DNA of 13,648 nt, from assembly GCA_025360685.1 (NCBI GenBank), contig JANYBR010000510.1, positions 1 to 13,648 on the forward strand. The letters are read 5' to 3'. Every line of letters starts with the position of its first letter. Within the stretch, counting starts at the first letter, position 1. This DNA comes from Pseudomonadota bacterium (lineage in GTDB: Bacteria > Pseudomonadota > Alphaproteobacteria > Micropepsales > Micropepsaceae). This document shows, one piece after another, positions 1-7,794 of the stretch. Below the pieces are notes generated by a model. That model was given only the letters and a program-made list of their open reading frames with translations. It had not been told where the DNA came from and ran no database searches. The position numbers and the translations under genes are program-made.

Positions 1-734
1 AACTTCGCGAGCAGCAGGCCGAGGAACTCGAGCCCGACCTGCACGTTGAACTTGCTCTCGCCCTGTTCGCGCTTGCCGAAGACATAGGACTGTTCGGCGA
101 CACGCAGCGTGGGTCCGGCGGTCGCGACAATATCGAGCAGAATCTTGAACCCGACAGGCGACAATTTATTTGCGATTTCATCGAACCGGTCGCGACGCAT
201 CATGAAGAAGCCGCTCATCGGATCGGTCAGCGGCACCGACAGAATGCGCTGCGTCAGAGTAGTGGCCAGGCTGCTGATCGCGCCGCGCGATTTTCCGAAC
301 GCCGCCGCGCTGCCGCCAGCAATGTGCCGGCTAGCGGCGACAAGATCGGCCTTGCCGTCGCGCAGGGTGTTCAGCATCGCGGTCAGCACGCGCTCGTCAT
401 GCTGCAAATCCGCATCCATCACGGCCACGAAGGGTGCGCTGGAGGAAAGCATGCCTTCAATGCAGGCTCCGGCAAGGCCGCGGCGTCCGACGCGCCGCAG
501 GCATCGCACGCGGGGATCCGTCAGGGCGATGGCCTTTGCCGCTTCGGCCGTACCGTCTGGCGAATTGTCGTCGACGAAGATCGCCTCCCATGCGATGCCC
601 TCAAGGGTCGAGTCCAGCCGCCGAATGAGTTCGCCGACATTGCCCTTCTCCTTGTAGGTCGGCAGGACCACGGAGAGCACCACCGGGCGGGCGGATTCAA
701 CGGGCGGTGATTGCGGTTGAACGGCTTCGGACAC
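1..734 (-). CDS. Family 2 glycosyltransferase, polyprenyl-phosphate sugar transferase type (3' end outside window)
   Basis: The first 244 codons are visible and the gene runs off the left edge. The GTG start at 734 is preceded by AAGGAGA, about 6 nt away. After a short proline-rich N-terminus the GT-A fold begins (SVVLPTYKEKGNV at residues 21-33). It has the nucleotide-binding acidic motif DDNSPDGT (55-62), the metal-binding DADLQHDE (107-114), SGFFMMRR (174-181) and QGESKF (224-229). This is the layout of dolichyl- or undecaprenyl-phosphate mannosyl/glucosyltransferases, which move a sugar from a nucleotide donor to a lipid carrier at the inner face of the membrane. Many relatives carry a C-terminal GtrA-like membrane domain, which would lie outside the window. 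It follows the acylase gene by 93 bp on the same strand and may be co-transcribed with it. The donor sugar cannot be read from the sequence. Confidence 0.9.
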   Translation of the reverse strand, partial: MSEAVQPQSPPVESARPVVLSVVLPTYKEKGNVGELIRRLDSTLEGIAWEAIFVDDNSPDGTAEAAKAIALTDPRVRCLRRVGRRGLAGACIEGMLSSSAPFVAVMDADLQHDERVLTAMLNTLRDGKADLVAASRHIAGGSAAAFGKSRGAISSLATTLTQRILSVPLTDPMSGFFMMRRDRFDEIANKLSPVGFKILLDIVATAGPTLRVAEQSYVFGKREQGESKFNVQVGLEFLGLLLAK

Positions 735-827
735 GCTGTCTCCTTGCGCCGCCTTGGTGGCCTTAGCTCCGCGTGGCGTCAAGATGGTTCTTTCGACGGG
801 GCTGGAAGTCCGGTTCGGGCCGCCGCC

Positions 828-2936
828 TCACCTCTGTTGGGGACGATAGTCCGCTTCGATGTGCCCCTTCAGATCGGCCTCGTTGAACCAGACCGGCTTC
901 AACCGCTTAGCCACGAACAGCGGCGACTGATCCGAATAGTGCGGTGAATGTACATCCAGTGTAGCCGAGCCGAATTGATGGATGCTCTGTGAGGAGAGCT
1001 TGCCGTTTTTGTCCCACGTCACGAACATTATGAACGTGTCGCCGTCGACGGCGGTGAGTGTGCCGTCGTCCTGCTGTGTACCGTAGACCGCGCGATAGAT
1101 GTCGGGTCCACCATCGACCGGAACATCGAGCTTGCCACGCCGGAAGCGATTGACCTGGCCCCATTCGGGATCAATCCGCCCAAAATGCGTCTTGAGGATC
1201 GAGATGGCCTGCCTCAGCGCCTCAAGCGGCTTTTCCTTCCAGGCCCCATCCGGCTCTGCGGGTGCGGCGCGAACGCCCATCAGCACGGCGAGTGCCGTCC
1301 CTCGATTGTGAATGTCGGTCCTGCGATTCCAGTTTTTCAGGATCTGTTGCGCGCGACCCAGGTCGGCATCGCCGGTTGAATTCGCGGGGAGAATCTCGGC
1401 GATCATGCGCGCGACATTGGAATGAGGGCTATATGACAGATCGAACTTGTAGGCACGAAATTTGTCGGCGGTGATGGCGGTATCGGCACCAAACGTTTCC
1501 AAGGCGCGCATGGCGCGATTGGTCATGTTGGTCTGGATGCCAAGCGTCGCGGAGAAATCCGCAGGCTTCAAATCGTCTTCCGGCGCGGTCGCCTGGAACG
1601 GCGTATTGTTCGAATTGAAGACAAAGTCGGATTTTGGATTCCACAATTGCGGAATCTTGTCGAATGGAAGATATTTGTGCCAGATCAGGTCCGAACGGTT
1701 CCCTGGAATGAAACCCTTCCAGTTGATGCCTTCGCGCCGCACAGGGAACTGGCCATTGTAGACGTAGCCGATGTTCCCTTTCTCGTCGGCGTAGATGTAG
1801 TTGATGCTCGGCAGGGCCTGCAGCCGCATGGCCGCTTTCCATTCGTCGAGATTGCGCGCCTTGTTGAGACGGAAATACTGCACCAGCTGGCGCACTTCGC
1901 CCATGCCCGCATAACGGATGGCGAAGACGCCGTGATCGGTCTTGAACACCGGTCCTTGCGCCGCATAAAGCACATCGCGGTGAAAGGTCCAGATCAGAGG
2001 ACCGAACAGCCGTACACGAATTGCGGCGTCGCTCTTTTCGAAGTCGCGCCACTTGCCATCCAGGAGATATTGATTGTCGTTTGCCGGGTTGACCGTCAGC
2101 CGGTAGATGTCGGCCAGATCGGGCGCATTGACCGTGTTGGCCCAGCCCAGATGTTCGTTGTGGCCGTGCAACATGATCGGCGAACCAGGAAATACGCCGC
2201 CCGCCACATGCCAGCCTTCGCCCGACTGCAAAACAACTTCGTACCAGGATACCGGGCCGGCATAGGGCTGGTGCGAATTTACCAGAAGTCTTGTCGCGCC
2301 GTCGGCCGAGCGGCGCGGACCAACGGCGAGGCCATTCGAGCCGATCTCCGGCAGTGGTTTGCCGCCCGTGTCTGCGTTCAGTTTGCGCAGCATGGAATCA
2401 AGGCCATAGAAAAACGGCGTCTTGAACACAAATCCTGCGATGACGTCCTTGCCGGTCAGCGGCAGGAGGCCGGTTTTCACCTGCTCGGGATGTCGCGCGG
2501 CATAGTAGTTCACGCCGTCGGCATAGGCTTCGGCGACTTTGCGCACGTCGGCGGGCAAGTCGCTTAGATAGTGCGCATCGACTGTCTCCCACACGCGAAA
2601 CAGATGAACCAGATAGTCGGTCGTGGCTCCCTTCGAACCTTCGCTTGCCGCAAGCTGTCCGCGCGTCGCCAAGGCGACATCCTGAATGGTGGCAAAATCA
2701 TCCTCGCAATGCGCAAAGCCGAGCCCGAACGCGACATCGGCATCGGTCTTTCCCAAGATGTGGGGAACACCCCAGCTGTCGCGGCGGATATGCACGTCAT
2801 ATCTGGCGGCCCTGGCAATTAGGATCGCGGGGTCCGGCGGCGCTGGCTGCGCCAGGCGATCGGCGAGAATGACGAAGACAAGCCCCAGAACGATGATTGC
2901 GAAAAGCCCGATCGCTGACAATTTCAAAATGCGCAT
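828..2936 (-). CDS. Penicillin acylase family Ntn-hydrolase (PvdQ / AHL acylase-like)
   Basis: This is a 702-residue precursor of a self-cleaving N-terminal-nucleophile amidase. An N-terminal hydrophobic segment (residues about 5-25) should export or anchor it in the periplasm. The expected autoproteolysis site is G199/S200. Ser200 would become beta-chain residue 1 and sits in SNGLAVGPRRSADG. His222 then falls at beta-23, exactly where PvdQ has its catalytic-site histidine, and an NSNN motif (441-444) matches the family's oxyanion/catalytic asparagine. The alpha chain plus spacer (1-199) and the beta chain (about 500 residues) have family-typical lengths. The ATG at 2936 has GGGGGA just upstream. 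The family cleaves the amide of beta-lactams, cyclic lipopeptides or acyl-homoserine lactones. The resemblance to PvdQ (GSPIMLHGHNEHLGW, SINYIYADEKGN) and the nearby luxI genes favour a long-chain acyl amide substrate, but this is inferred. It lies 52 bp downstream of the DUF2177 gene. Confidence 0.92.
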   Translation of the reverse strand: MRILKLSAIGLFAIIVLGLVFVILADRLAQPAPPDPAILIARAARYDVHIRRDSWGVPHILGKTDADVAFGLGFAHCEDDFATIQDVALATRGQLAASEGSKGATTDYLVHLFRVWETVDAHYLSDLPADVRKVAEAYADGVNYYAARHPEQVKTGLLPLTGKDVIAGFVFKTPFFYGLDSMLRKLNADTGGKPLPEIGSNGLAVGPRRSADGATRLLVNSHQPYAGPVSWYEVVLQSGEGWHVAGGVFPGSPIMLHGHNEHLGWANTVNAPDLADIYRLTVNPANDNQYLLDGKWRDFEKSDAAIRVRLFGPLIWTFHRDVLYAAQGPVFKTDHGVFAIRYAGMGEVRQLVQYFRLNKARNLDEWKAAMRLQALPSINYIYADEKGNIGYVYNGQFPVRREGINWKGFIPGNRSDLIWHKYLPFDKIPQLWNPKSDFVFNSNNTPFQATAPEDDLKPADFSATLGIQTNMTNRAMRALETFGADTAITADKFRAYKFDLSYSPHSNVARMIAEILPANSTGDADLGRAQQILKNWNRRTDIHNRGTALAVLMGVRAAPAEPDGAWKEKPLEALRQAISILKTHFGRIDPEWGQVNRFRRGKLDVPVDGGPDIYRAVYGTQQDDGTLTAVDGDTFIMFVTWDKNGKLSSQSIHQFGSATLDVHSPHYSDQSPLFVAKRLKPVWFNEADLKGHIEADYRPQQR

Positions 2937-2988
2937 GCGTCCCCCGATTCCTGGCGCACGCTAATGACGTCGGCCGCTGGCGTCGAGA

Positions 2989-3390
2989 TCAGCCGATGAG
3001 GGTTGCGGCCGCGTAGCCGGCCGCAGCTGCGACAGCGGTCACCATCGTGCCCCAGGCGATGTCGAGGACCGCCAGATGGACGGGCCAAGTCCTGAGCGTC
3101 GCCATGTTTGTCAGGTCATAGGTCGCATAGGCGAAGAAGCCGAACGCGGCGCCCATCGTGACCGCCGTCGACCATCCGCCGCCGCGCAGGGCCGGCGCCG
3201 TCGCAAACACCATGATCCCCAGAATGTAGAAAACATAGAATAGGATCGCGGCGGCCAGATTTACGTGCTCGGCGAGGAGTGGCCCGACCGCCGGCTCAAA
3301 AATTGCCTTCGTCGCAATGCGAAGCCAAGCGACATCCAACACCGCCATGGCCAACGCAGCCGCGATATAGCCGATCAGATATCGCGTCAC
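2989..3390 (-). CDS. DUF2177 family small membrane protein
   Basis: This is a 133-residue, very hydrophobic protein with about four membrane segments and small-residue-rich helices. It begins MTRYLIGYIAAALAM and contains the family-like LDVAWL and FGFFAYATYDLTNMAT stretches. It is recognised as DUF2177; the function is unknown. I chose the GTG at 3390 because family members start with xRYLIxY. Also, the predicted ECF promoter puts transcription near 3406, leaving a short leader with GGAAC before the GTG. The alternative ATG at 3405 would give five more residues and an almost leaderless message. A longer upstream reading in the same frame, back to 4524, only mirrors the opposite-strand flavoprotein gene and was discarded. 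DUF2177 genes are commonly found beside COG2907/CFA synthase clusters, as here, and may share their stress response. Confidence 0.82.
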   Translation of the reverse strand: MTRYLIGYIAAALAMAVLDVAWLRIATKAIFEPAVGPLLAEHVNLAAAILFYVFYILGIMVFATAPALRGGGWSTAVTMGAAFGFFAYATYDLTNMATLRTWPVHLAVLDIAWGTMVTAVAAAAGYAAATLIG

Positions 3391-3412
3391 ATGTTCCGTT
3401 CCCATTCGCACC

Positions 3413-3440
3413 CATACGCGGCCGGAGCACTGCCGGATCA
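3413..3440 (-). promoter_or_regulatory. ECF sigma (RpoE/ECF11-type) promoter for the DUF2177 gene
   Basis: On the minus strand, TGATCC (3440-3435) is followed by 16 bp and CGTATG (3418-3413). This is the -35/-10 architecture I associate with alphaproteobacterial RpoE-ChrR promoters. The expected start of transcription is near 3406, next to the DUF2177 start codons. An element with the same motifs and spacing points the other way at 3465-3492, which makes chance unlikely. The assignment to a specific sigma factor is inferred. Confidence 0.65.
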
Positions 3441-3464
3441 CAAGGAAATGCCCGGCCTGTGCAC

Positions 3465-3492
3465 TGATCCGAGGTTTCGCCCGGGGCGTATC
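3465..3492 (+). promoter_or_regulatory. ECF sigma (RpoE/ECF11-type) promoter for the COG2907/CFA operon
   Basis: TGATCC (3465-3470), a 16-bp spacer, then CGTATC (3487-3492). The predicted transcription start is around 3499, about 18 nt before the ATG at 3517. It matches the divergent copy at 3413-3440 in both hexamers (the last -10 base differs) and in spacer length. Lipid-modifying COG2907/CFA genes are known members of RpoE-ChrR singlet-oxygen regulons in Alphaproteobacteria, which fits this placement. Confidence 0.68.
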
Positions 3493-3516
3493 ACTTCCGA
3501 ACAAGCGGGACGGCAC

Positions 3517-4854
3517 ATGGCGAAGATTGCGATCATCGGCACGGGTATTTCGGGACTGGGCGCCGCTTATCTGCTCAACCGGCACCACGACGTAACGGTG
3601 TACGAGAAGGCCGGACGCATTGGCGGCCACTCGCGCACGATTACCGTCGACTATGACAGCACGCCAATTCCGGTCGACACGGGTTTCATCGTTTTCAATG
3701 AAAAGAACTATCCCGAACTGACCGCCATGTTCCGTCATCTGGACGTGCCGGTGCATCCCAGCGACATGACGTTCGCTGCTTCGATTCGCGGCGGCTGGCT
3801 GGAATGGGGCGCGCGGGATATGAATGCTGTGTTTGCGCAGCGGCGCAATCTTCTCCGCCCGAAGTTTGGCACACTGATCCGCGACGTCGTCCGCTTCAAT
3901 GCCCAGGCCGAAGAAGTCGTCGAACGGCATCCCGAATTGACGCTCGACGGATTGATCGAGCGGCTGGGCTTGGGCGATTGGTTCCGCCGCTACTACCTGC
4001 TGCCGATGAGCAGTGCGATCTGGAGTTGTCCGCCCTGCGAGATGATGCGCTTTCCTGCGCGCACCTTGATCCGCTTCATGGCCAATCATCACCTGCTCAG
4101 CGCCAGCGGCCAACCGCGATGGTACACCGTGACCGGAGGCGCACAGGAATATGTCAAGCGCCTGACACAATCGTTCGCGCACAGAATCCGCGTCGGCTGT
4201 GGCGCGGCACAGGTGACGCGCGGCAATGGTTGCGTAACCGTTCTGGACGCGTCCGGTCGAAACGAGACATTCGATCAAGTCGTGTTCGCGAGCCATGCGG
4301 ACGAGACCTTGCGGCTTCTTAGCGACGCCACCTCTCAAGAGCGCGACGCTCTCGGCGCGTTCCGCTACCAGAAAAATGTCGCCGTTCTGCACCGCGATCC
4401 CGGTGTAATGCCCCGGAGCAGGCGTTGCTGGGCCAGCTGGAACTACACTTCCGATGGCGACCTCGACGATCCGGCGCTGTCCGTGAGCTATTGGATGAAC
4501 CTGCTGCAGGGCATTCCGCACCAAAAACCGCTATTCGTGACGCTGAACCCGAAGACCGCGATCGCGCCCGAACTGGTGTTCAATGTGCATGACTTCGACC
4601 ATCCGGTGTTCGACCACGCGGCGATTGCCGCTCAGTCGCGCATCCAGGCCATGCAGGGCGTCCGCAACACCTGGTTCTGCGGTGCTCATTTGCGGCACGG
4701 TTTTCACGAGGACGGATTGGCCAGCGCGTTGCAGGTGGCCCGGCTTCTTGGCGTCCAAGCTCCTTGGCGGGCAGCTGAATCGGTCGTCGCGAGGCATCCG
4801 GTGGGTTTTCGCCCCGCGCCCGGAGTGTGCGTAACAGGCTGGAAAGCCGCCTGA
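3517..4854 (+). CDS. COG2907 FAD-dependent oxidoreductase (amine oxidase-like flavoprotein)
   Basis: This is a 445-residue flavoprotein. The dinucleotide-binding motif IIGTGISGLGAAYLL starts at residue 6. It continues to an acidic residue in VTVYEKAGRIGGHSRT, the usual FAD ribose-binding and GG-doublet pattern of amine oxidase / phytoene desaturase relatives. The C-terminal FAD-contacting stretch has the form WFCGAHLRHGFHEDGLASA. Family members sit almost always next to CFA-synthase-like methyltransferases and are thought to desaturate or otherwise modify fatty acyl chains; the reaction is not established. The ATG at 3517 is the first start whose product begins at the FAD fold. In-frame codons upstream (from 3265) overlap the DUF2177 gene and the ECF promoter, so they were rejected. 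A weak GGGA lies upstream. The next gene, the CFA synthase, starts 88 bp downstream. The DUF1365 gene usually found between the two is absent. Confidence 0.9.
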   Translation: MAKIAIIGTGISGLGAAYLLNRHHDVTVYEKAGRIGGHSRTITVDYDSTPIPVDTGFIVFNEKNYPELTAMFRHLDVPVHPSDMTFAASIRGGWLEWGARDMNAVFAQRRNLLRPKFGTLIRDVVRFNAQAEEVVERHPELTLDGLIERLGLGDWFRRYYLLPMSSAIWSCPPCEMMRFPARTLIRFMANHHLLSASGQPRWYTVTGGAQEYVKRLTQSFAHRIRVGCGAAQVTRGNGCVTVLDASGRNETFDQVVFASHADETLRLLSDATSQERDALGAFRYQKNVAVLHRDPGVMPRSRRCWASWNYTSDGDLDDPALSVSYWMNLLQGIPHQKPLFVTLNPKTAIAPELVFNVHDFDHPVFDHAAIAAQSRIQAMQGVRNTWFCGAHLRHGFHEDGLASALQVARLLGVQAPWRAAESVVARHPVGFRPAPGVCVTGWKAA

Positions 4855-4874
4855 ATATCCCTCTGCCTTTGGCT

Positions 4875-4903
4875 TTGACGCGGTATACTAACCAGTCTGT
4901 AAT
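4875..4903 (+). promoter_or_regulatory. Sigma70-like promoter of the CFA synthase gene
   Basis: TTGACG (4875-4880) is separated by 17 bp from TGTAAT (4898-4903). Each hexamer differs from consensus at one position and the spacer is optimal. The start of transcription would be near 4910, giving a leader of about 33 nt with GAGGA at 4931-4935 before the ATG at 4943. It would let the methyltransferase be expressed apart from the upstream ECF promoter. Confidence 0.55.
4886..4901. promoter_or_regulatory. Imperfect palindrome in the CFA promoter spacer, possible repressor operator
   Basis: TACTAACCAGTCTGTA has 5 of 8 mirrored base pairs matching, with the outer TAC/GTA and inner AC/GT arms paired. 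It lies between the -35 and -10 hexamers and overlaps the -10, the classic place for a repressor. The shape recalls TetR-family operators. No regulator gene of that family is in the window, so the binding protein is unknown. Confidence 0.3.
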
Positions 4904-4942
4904 GGGGGCGTTGCGGCCACCCGCCGTTGTGAGGACCCCGCG

Positions 4943-6115
4943 ATGAGTCTGATTCCCGCTTCATTGATTGAAAAGCGCTGGCGCGAGGCTGCCACCAGTC
5001 TGGAGTACGGCACGCTCGATTTCACCACGCCAACGGGCGAAGTCATGACCGTCAAGGGTCGGCAAGCCGGTCCTCACGCGAACTTCAAGATTCGCGAGTG
5101 GGATGTCCTGCGTCAGACGATGGCGCGCGGCGATATCGGTCTGGGCGAAGCCTATATCGACGGCGGCTGGGAGACGGACGATGTCGAGACGCTCGTGTCG
5201 CTGTTCCTGCTGAACATGGATGCCTTTGACGGCTTTGTGAACGGCAACCTGCTGCAGCGGATCGGCTTTGTGATTCACAATGCACTGATCCGGTGCAACA
5301 CCGTCAGCGGCTCGGCGCGAAATATCAAAGACCATTACGATGTCGGCAACGATTTCTATTCGCTTTGGCTCGACCGCAGCATGACGTATTCATCGGCACT
5401 ATATGCCAACGAAAAGACCAACCTCGAAAAGGCGCAGCAGAACAAGTACGATCGCATTCTTGGTAAGCTGCCCGGGGCGAAATCCTCGATCCTCGAGATC
5501 GGCTGTGGTTGGGGCGGTTTCGCCGAGCGCGCCACAGCGGACGAACACCGTGTTACTGGATTGACGATCTCACCCTCGCAGCATGCGTATGCGACTGAAC
5601 GGCTGAACGGCAAAGACGTCGACGTACGTCTGGAAGACTACCGAAAAGTTCGCGGCACATTCGACAACATCGTATCCATCGAGATGTTCGAAGCGGTCGG
5701 CGAACATTACTGGCCTGCCTATTTTCAGACTGTCGCCGAACGGCTGAAGCGCGGCGGGCGTGCGGTGATCCAGACGATCACCATTCGCGACGATCTGTTC
5801 GCCGCCTACCGGCTGCGCAGCGATTTCATCCGGCACTATGTCTTTCCGGGCGGCATGTTGCCGTCTCTGGCGCGCTTCACCGAGGAAGCTGAGAGAGCCG
5901 GGTTGAAGGTCGCGAGCACTTTCTCGTTCGGTCACGACTATGCCCAAACCTTGCGCGAATGGTCTGCTGCAATGCGGGCGCGCAAGAACGAAATCCTGGC
6001 GCTCGGCCATGACCAGAAATTCTTCCGCAACTGGCAATTCTATCTTGGCATCTGTGCAGCAGCATTCAACGTCGATCGCACGGACGTGGTGCAGGTCGAA
6101 CTTGCGCATTCCTGA
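4943..6115 (+). CDS. Cyclopropane-fatty-acyl-phospholipid synthase-like methyltransferase
   Basis: This 390-residue SAM-dependent enzyme belongs to the CFA / mycolic acid synthase family, which adds a methylene (or methyl) group across double bonds of phospholipid acyl chains at the inner membrane. An N-terminal lipid-binding region (1-125, with GDIGLGEAYIDGGWETDD) precedes HYDVGNDFYSLWLD (131-144). The SAM motif I is LEIGCGWGGFAE (184-195), and E250 lies in IEMFEAVGEHYW. FIRHYVFPGGMLPS and FGHDYAQTLREW carry the late family motifs. The cysteine of E. coli Cfa (in QYSCAYW) is replaced by serine here (MTYSSALY, Ser151), as I recall for many COG2907-linked homologues. These may therefore make a different product from classical Cfa. 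The start has GAGGA 7 nt upstream. It is probably transcribed both from the COG2907 operon and from its own promoter. It ends 27 bp from the convergent MFS gene. Confidence 0.93.
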   Translation: MSLIPASLIEKRWREAATSLEYGTLDFTTPTGEVMTVKGRQAGPHANFKIREWDVLRQTMARGDIGLGEAYIDGGWETDDVETLVSLFLLNMDAFDGFVNGNLLQRIGFVIHNALIRCNTVSGSARNIKDHYDVGNDFYSLWLDRSMTYSSALYANEKTNLEKAQQNKYDRILGKLPGAKSSILEIGCGWGGFAERATADEHRVTGLTISPSQHAYATERLNGKDVDVRLEDYRKVRGTFDNIVSIEMFEAVGEHYWPAYFQTVAERLKRGGRAVIQTITIRDDLFAAYRLRSDFIRHYVFPGGMLPSLARFTEEAERAGLKVASTFSFGHDYAQTLREWSAAMRARKNEILALGHDQKFFRNWQFYLGICAAAFNVDRTDVVQVELAHS

Positions 6116-6142
6116 TCCGTCGCTGGATTTCGGGCCGCAGTA

Positions 6143-7693
6143 TTAGTTGAGGTCTTCCTTGTCTGAGGCCGGTCCCATGGGCGATTGCGGGATGCGGCGC
6201 ATCCAGGGCAGGACCAGAAGCGACAGCGTGAACAGTGCGCCGATGACGAGCCAGGCTTCATTAAAGGATTGCACCAGAGCCGCTTTGCGCACCAGCGGTT
6301 CGGCAATGGCCCTCATCATGTCGTCCACCGGTCCCATATCGTGTCCGTGAAAAAATTGCGTGGGAAGTCCCACGATGCGCGCGGCGTCGGCGTCACCCGC
6401 CTGCAATCGATTGCCGAGCGCGGTGGCGTGAATGGGCGTGCGCTGCACCAGAATCGTATCGACCAGCGCGATGCCGATGGCGCCGCCGAGATTGCGCATT
6501 AGGTTGAACAGAGCGCTGCCGTCGGCCACAGCGCCAGGCACCAAAGTGTCGAGTGCGAGACGCGTGGCGGGAAGGATACACAGCATCACGCTGGTACCGC
6601 GCAGGACTTGCGGCCAGAACAGGCCGTCGAAGTCCGTGGTGACCGATTCAAATCCGTTTGCCAGCAGACCGGCGGCGAACAGGCTGTAGCCGAACGCGGT
6701 CAGCAGTCGCGGATTGGTCCTTGTCTCAAGCCATGCGGCGACCGGCGCTGTCAGCAATTGAGCGGCGCCGGAGACAATCATGATCTTGCCGATTTCCAGA
6801 GGCGAATGGTCCCGGATCAATCCCAAGAAAATTGCCAGCAGATAGACCGAACCGTAGAGACCCAGGCCAAGCACGAAGCTGAGCACACAGCCAAGCGTGA
6901 AGGTGCGCTCGCGAAAACGGCTCAGATCAACAAATGGGTATGGACTGTAAAGGCTGCGCCAGATTGCGCCTGTTCCGGTCACGGCGCAGATGCCGATCGC
7001 ACCATAGACGAGCAGACCCGTCCAATCGTGCTTCGGCGCTTCCTTCAAGACCAATTCGAGCGTCGCCAGAAAGACGGCGGCAAGTCCGATGGCGCGATAG
7101 TCGATGCGGCGAAATTCACTGAAGTTCGCCTCGCCGAGGCGCACAAAGCGCGCCACGACGCCGGCGACGATCACGCCAGGCACCAGGTTGATCAGGAATA
7201 TCCAGTGCCAGGTATAGTGTTCGGTGAGGTATCCACCAATCGCCGGGCCGATGGTTGGCGCGATCACGGCCAACGTGCCTGCCAGCGCGGTCGCCGGCAC
7301 GCGGTGCCTTTCCGGCATCAGGGAGAAGACCGAGGTAAAGACGCCCGGAATCAGCATTCCACCGCAAAAACCCTGGACGACGCGAACGGCGATGAACGGC
7401 TCGAGCGTATTGCAAAGCGCACAGCCAAGGCTCGCAATCGTGAATCCCAAGGTCGCCGCTGCGAACATCCAGCGCAAGGAAACCGCGCGTGTCAGCCAGC
7501 CCGTGAGCGGAATGGCAATGACTTCGGCCATCAGATAGCCGGTCTGGATCCAGCTGAGCTGGTCGGATGTGACATGAAAATAGTGCTGGATGGTGGTGAA
7601 GGAGCTGGCGACGATCTGGATGTCGAGCACCGCCAGCGACATGCCCAGGCACATGGCGGTAAAGCCGATCCAGATACGAACGGTGCTGGACAT
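6143..7693 (-). CDS. DHA2-family MFS exporter (EmrB/QacA type)
   Basis: This 516-residue polytopic protein has about 14 hydrophobic segments, the size and layout of DHA2 drug:H+ antiporters. It shows the membrane-1 motif LDIQIVASSFTTIQ with LSWIQTGYLMAEVI, a motif-A-like loop GWLTRAVSLRWMF, and a motif-C-like stretch APTIGPAIGGYLTEHYTW, typical of exporters. The family pumps small hydrophobic molecules across the inner membrane, in other bacteria often with an EmrA/HlyD partner; no such partner is encoded here. The ATG at 7693 starts directly at the first membrane helix. An upstream ATG at 7762 would add a basic 23-residue leader; neither has a strong ribosome site. It is last in the run of co-directional genes after the type III PKS and methyltransferase (101-bp gap), so export of their product is the natural guess. 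Confidence 0.88.
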   Translation of the reverse strand: MSSTVRIWIGFTAMCLGMSLAVLDIQIVASSFTTIQHYFHVTSDQLSWIQTGYLMAEVIAIPLTGWLTRAVSLRWMFAAATLGFTIASLGCALCNTLEPFIAVRVVQGFCGGMLIPGVFTSVFSLMPERHRVPATALAGTLAVIAPTIGPAIGGYLTEHYTWHWIFLINLVPGVIVAGVVARFVRLGEANFSEFRRIDYRAIGLAAVFLATLELVLKEAPKHDWTGLLVYGAIGICAVTGTGAIWRSLYSPYPFVDLSRFRERTFTLGCVLSFVLGLGLYGSVYLLAIFLGLIRDHSPLEIGKIMIVSGAAQLLTAPVAAWLETRTNPRLLTAFGYSLFAAGLLANGFESVTTDFDGLFWPQVLRGTSVMLCILPATRLALDTLVPGAVADGSALFNLMRNLGGAIGIALVDTILVQRTPIHATALGNRLQAGDADAARIVGLPTQFFHGHDMGPVDDMMRAIAEPLVRKAALVQSFNEAWLVIGALFTLSLLVLPWMRRIPQSPMGPASDKEDLN

Positions 7694-7794
7694 GCGGCGG
7701 GAGAACCTGGGCGGACGCGTTGCTGACTTAGTGTGCAGCCTTTGCGCCGCCGGGTCCATCATGCAGACCCGGCCAAGGCTGCGAACCTCACAAC

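Noticed and set aside
735..827. Gap between the glycosyltransferase and the acylase
   Set aside because: No gene, clear promoter or terminator was visible; it was left unannotated.
1647..2567. A 306-codon plus-strand reading opposite the acylase
   Set aside because: It has no recognisable domain and is a high-GC shadow of the acylase gene, whose product has full family motifs.
2989..4524. A 511-codon reading of the DUF2177 frame extending back across the flavoprotein gene
   Set aside because: Everything upstream of about 3405 is antisense to COG2907 and to the divergent promoters and shows no family match; only the C-terminal 133-138 residues are a real protein.
4875..4889. TTGACG with the nearby TATACT (4884-4889) as promoter hexamers
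   Set aside because: They are only 3 bp apart; the TGTAAT at 4898-4903 gives the proper 17-bp spacer.
6113..6118. Another TGATCC at the end of the CFA synthase gene
   Set aside because: No CGTAT follows at 16 bp (CCGCAG is there), and no plus-strand gene starts downstream.
6608..7726. A 372-codon plus-strand reading opposite the MFS gene
   Set aside because: It has a charged low-complexity composition with no motif and is antisense to a clear 14-helix transporter.
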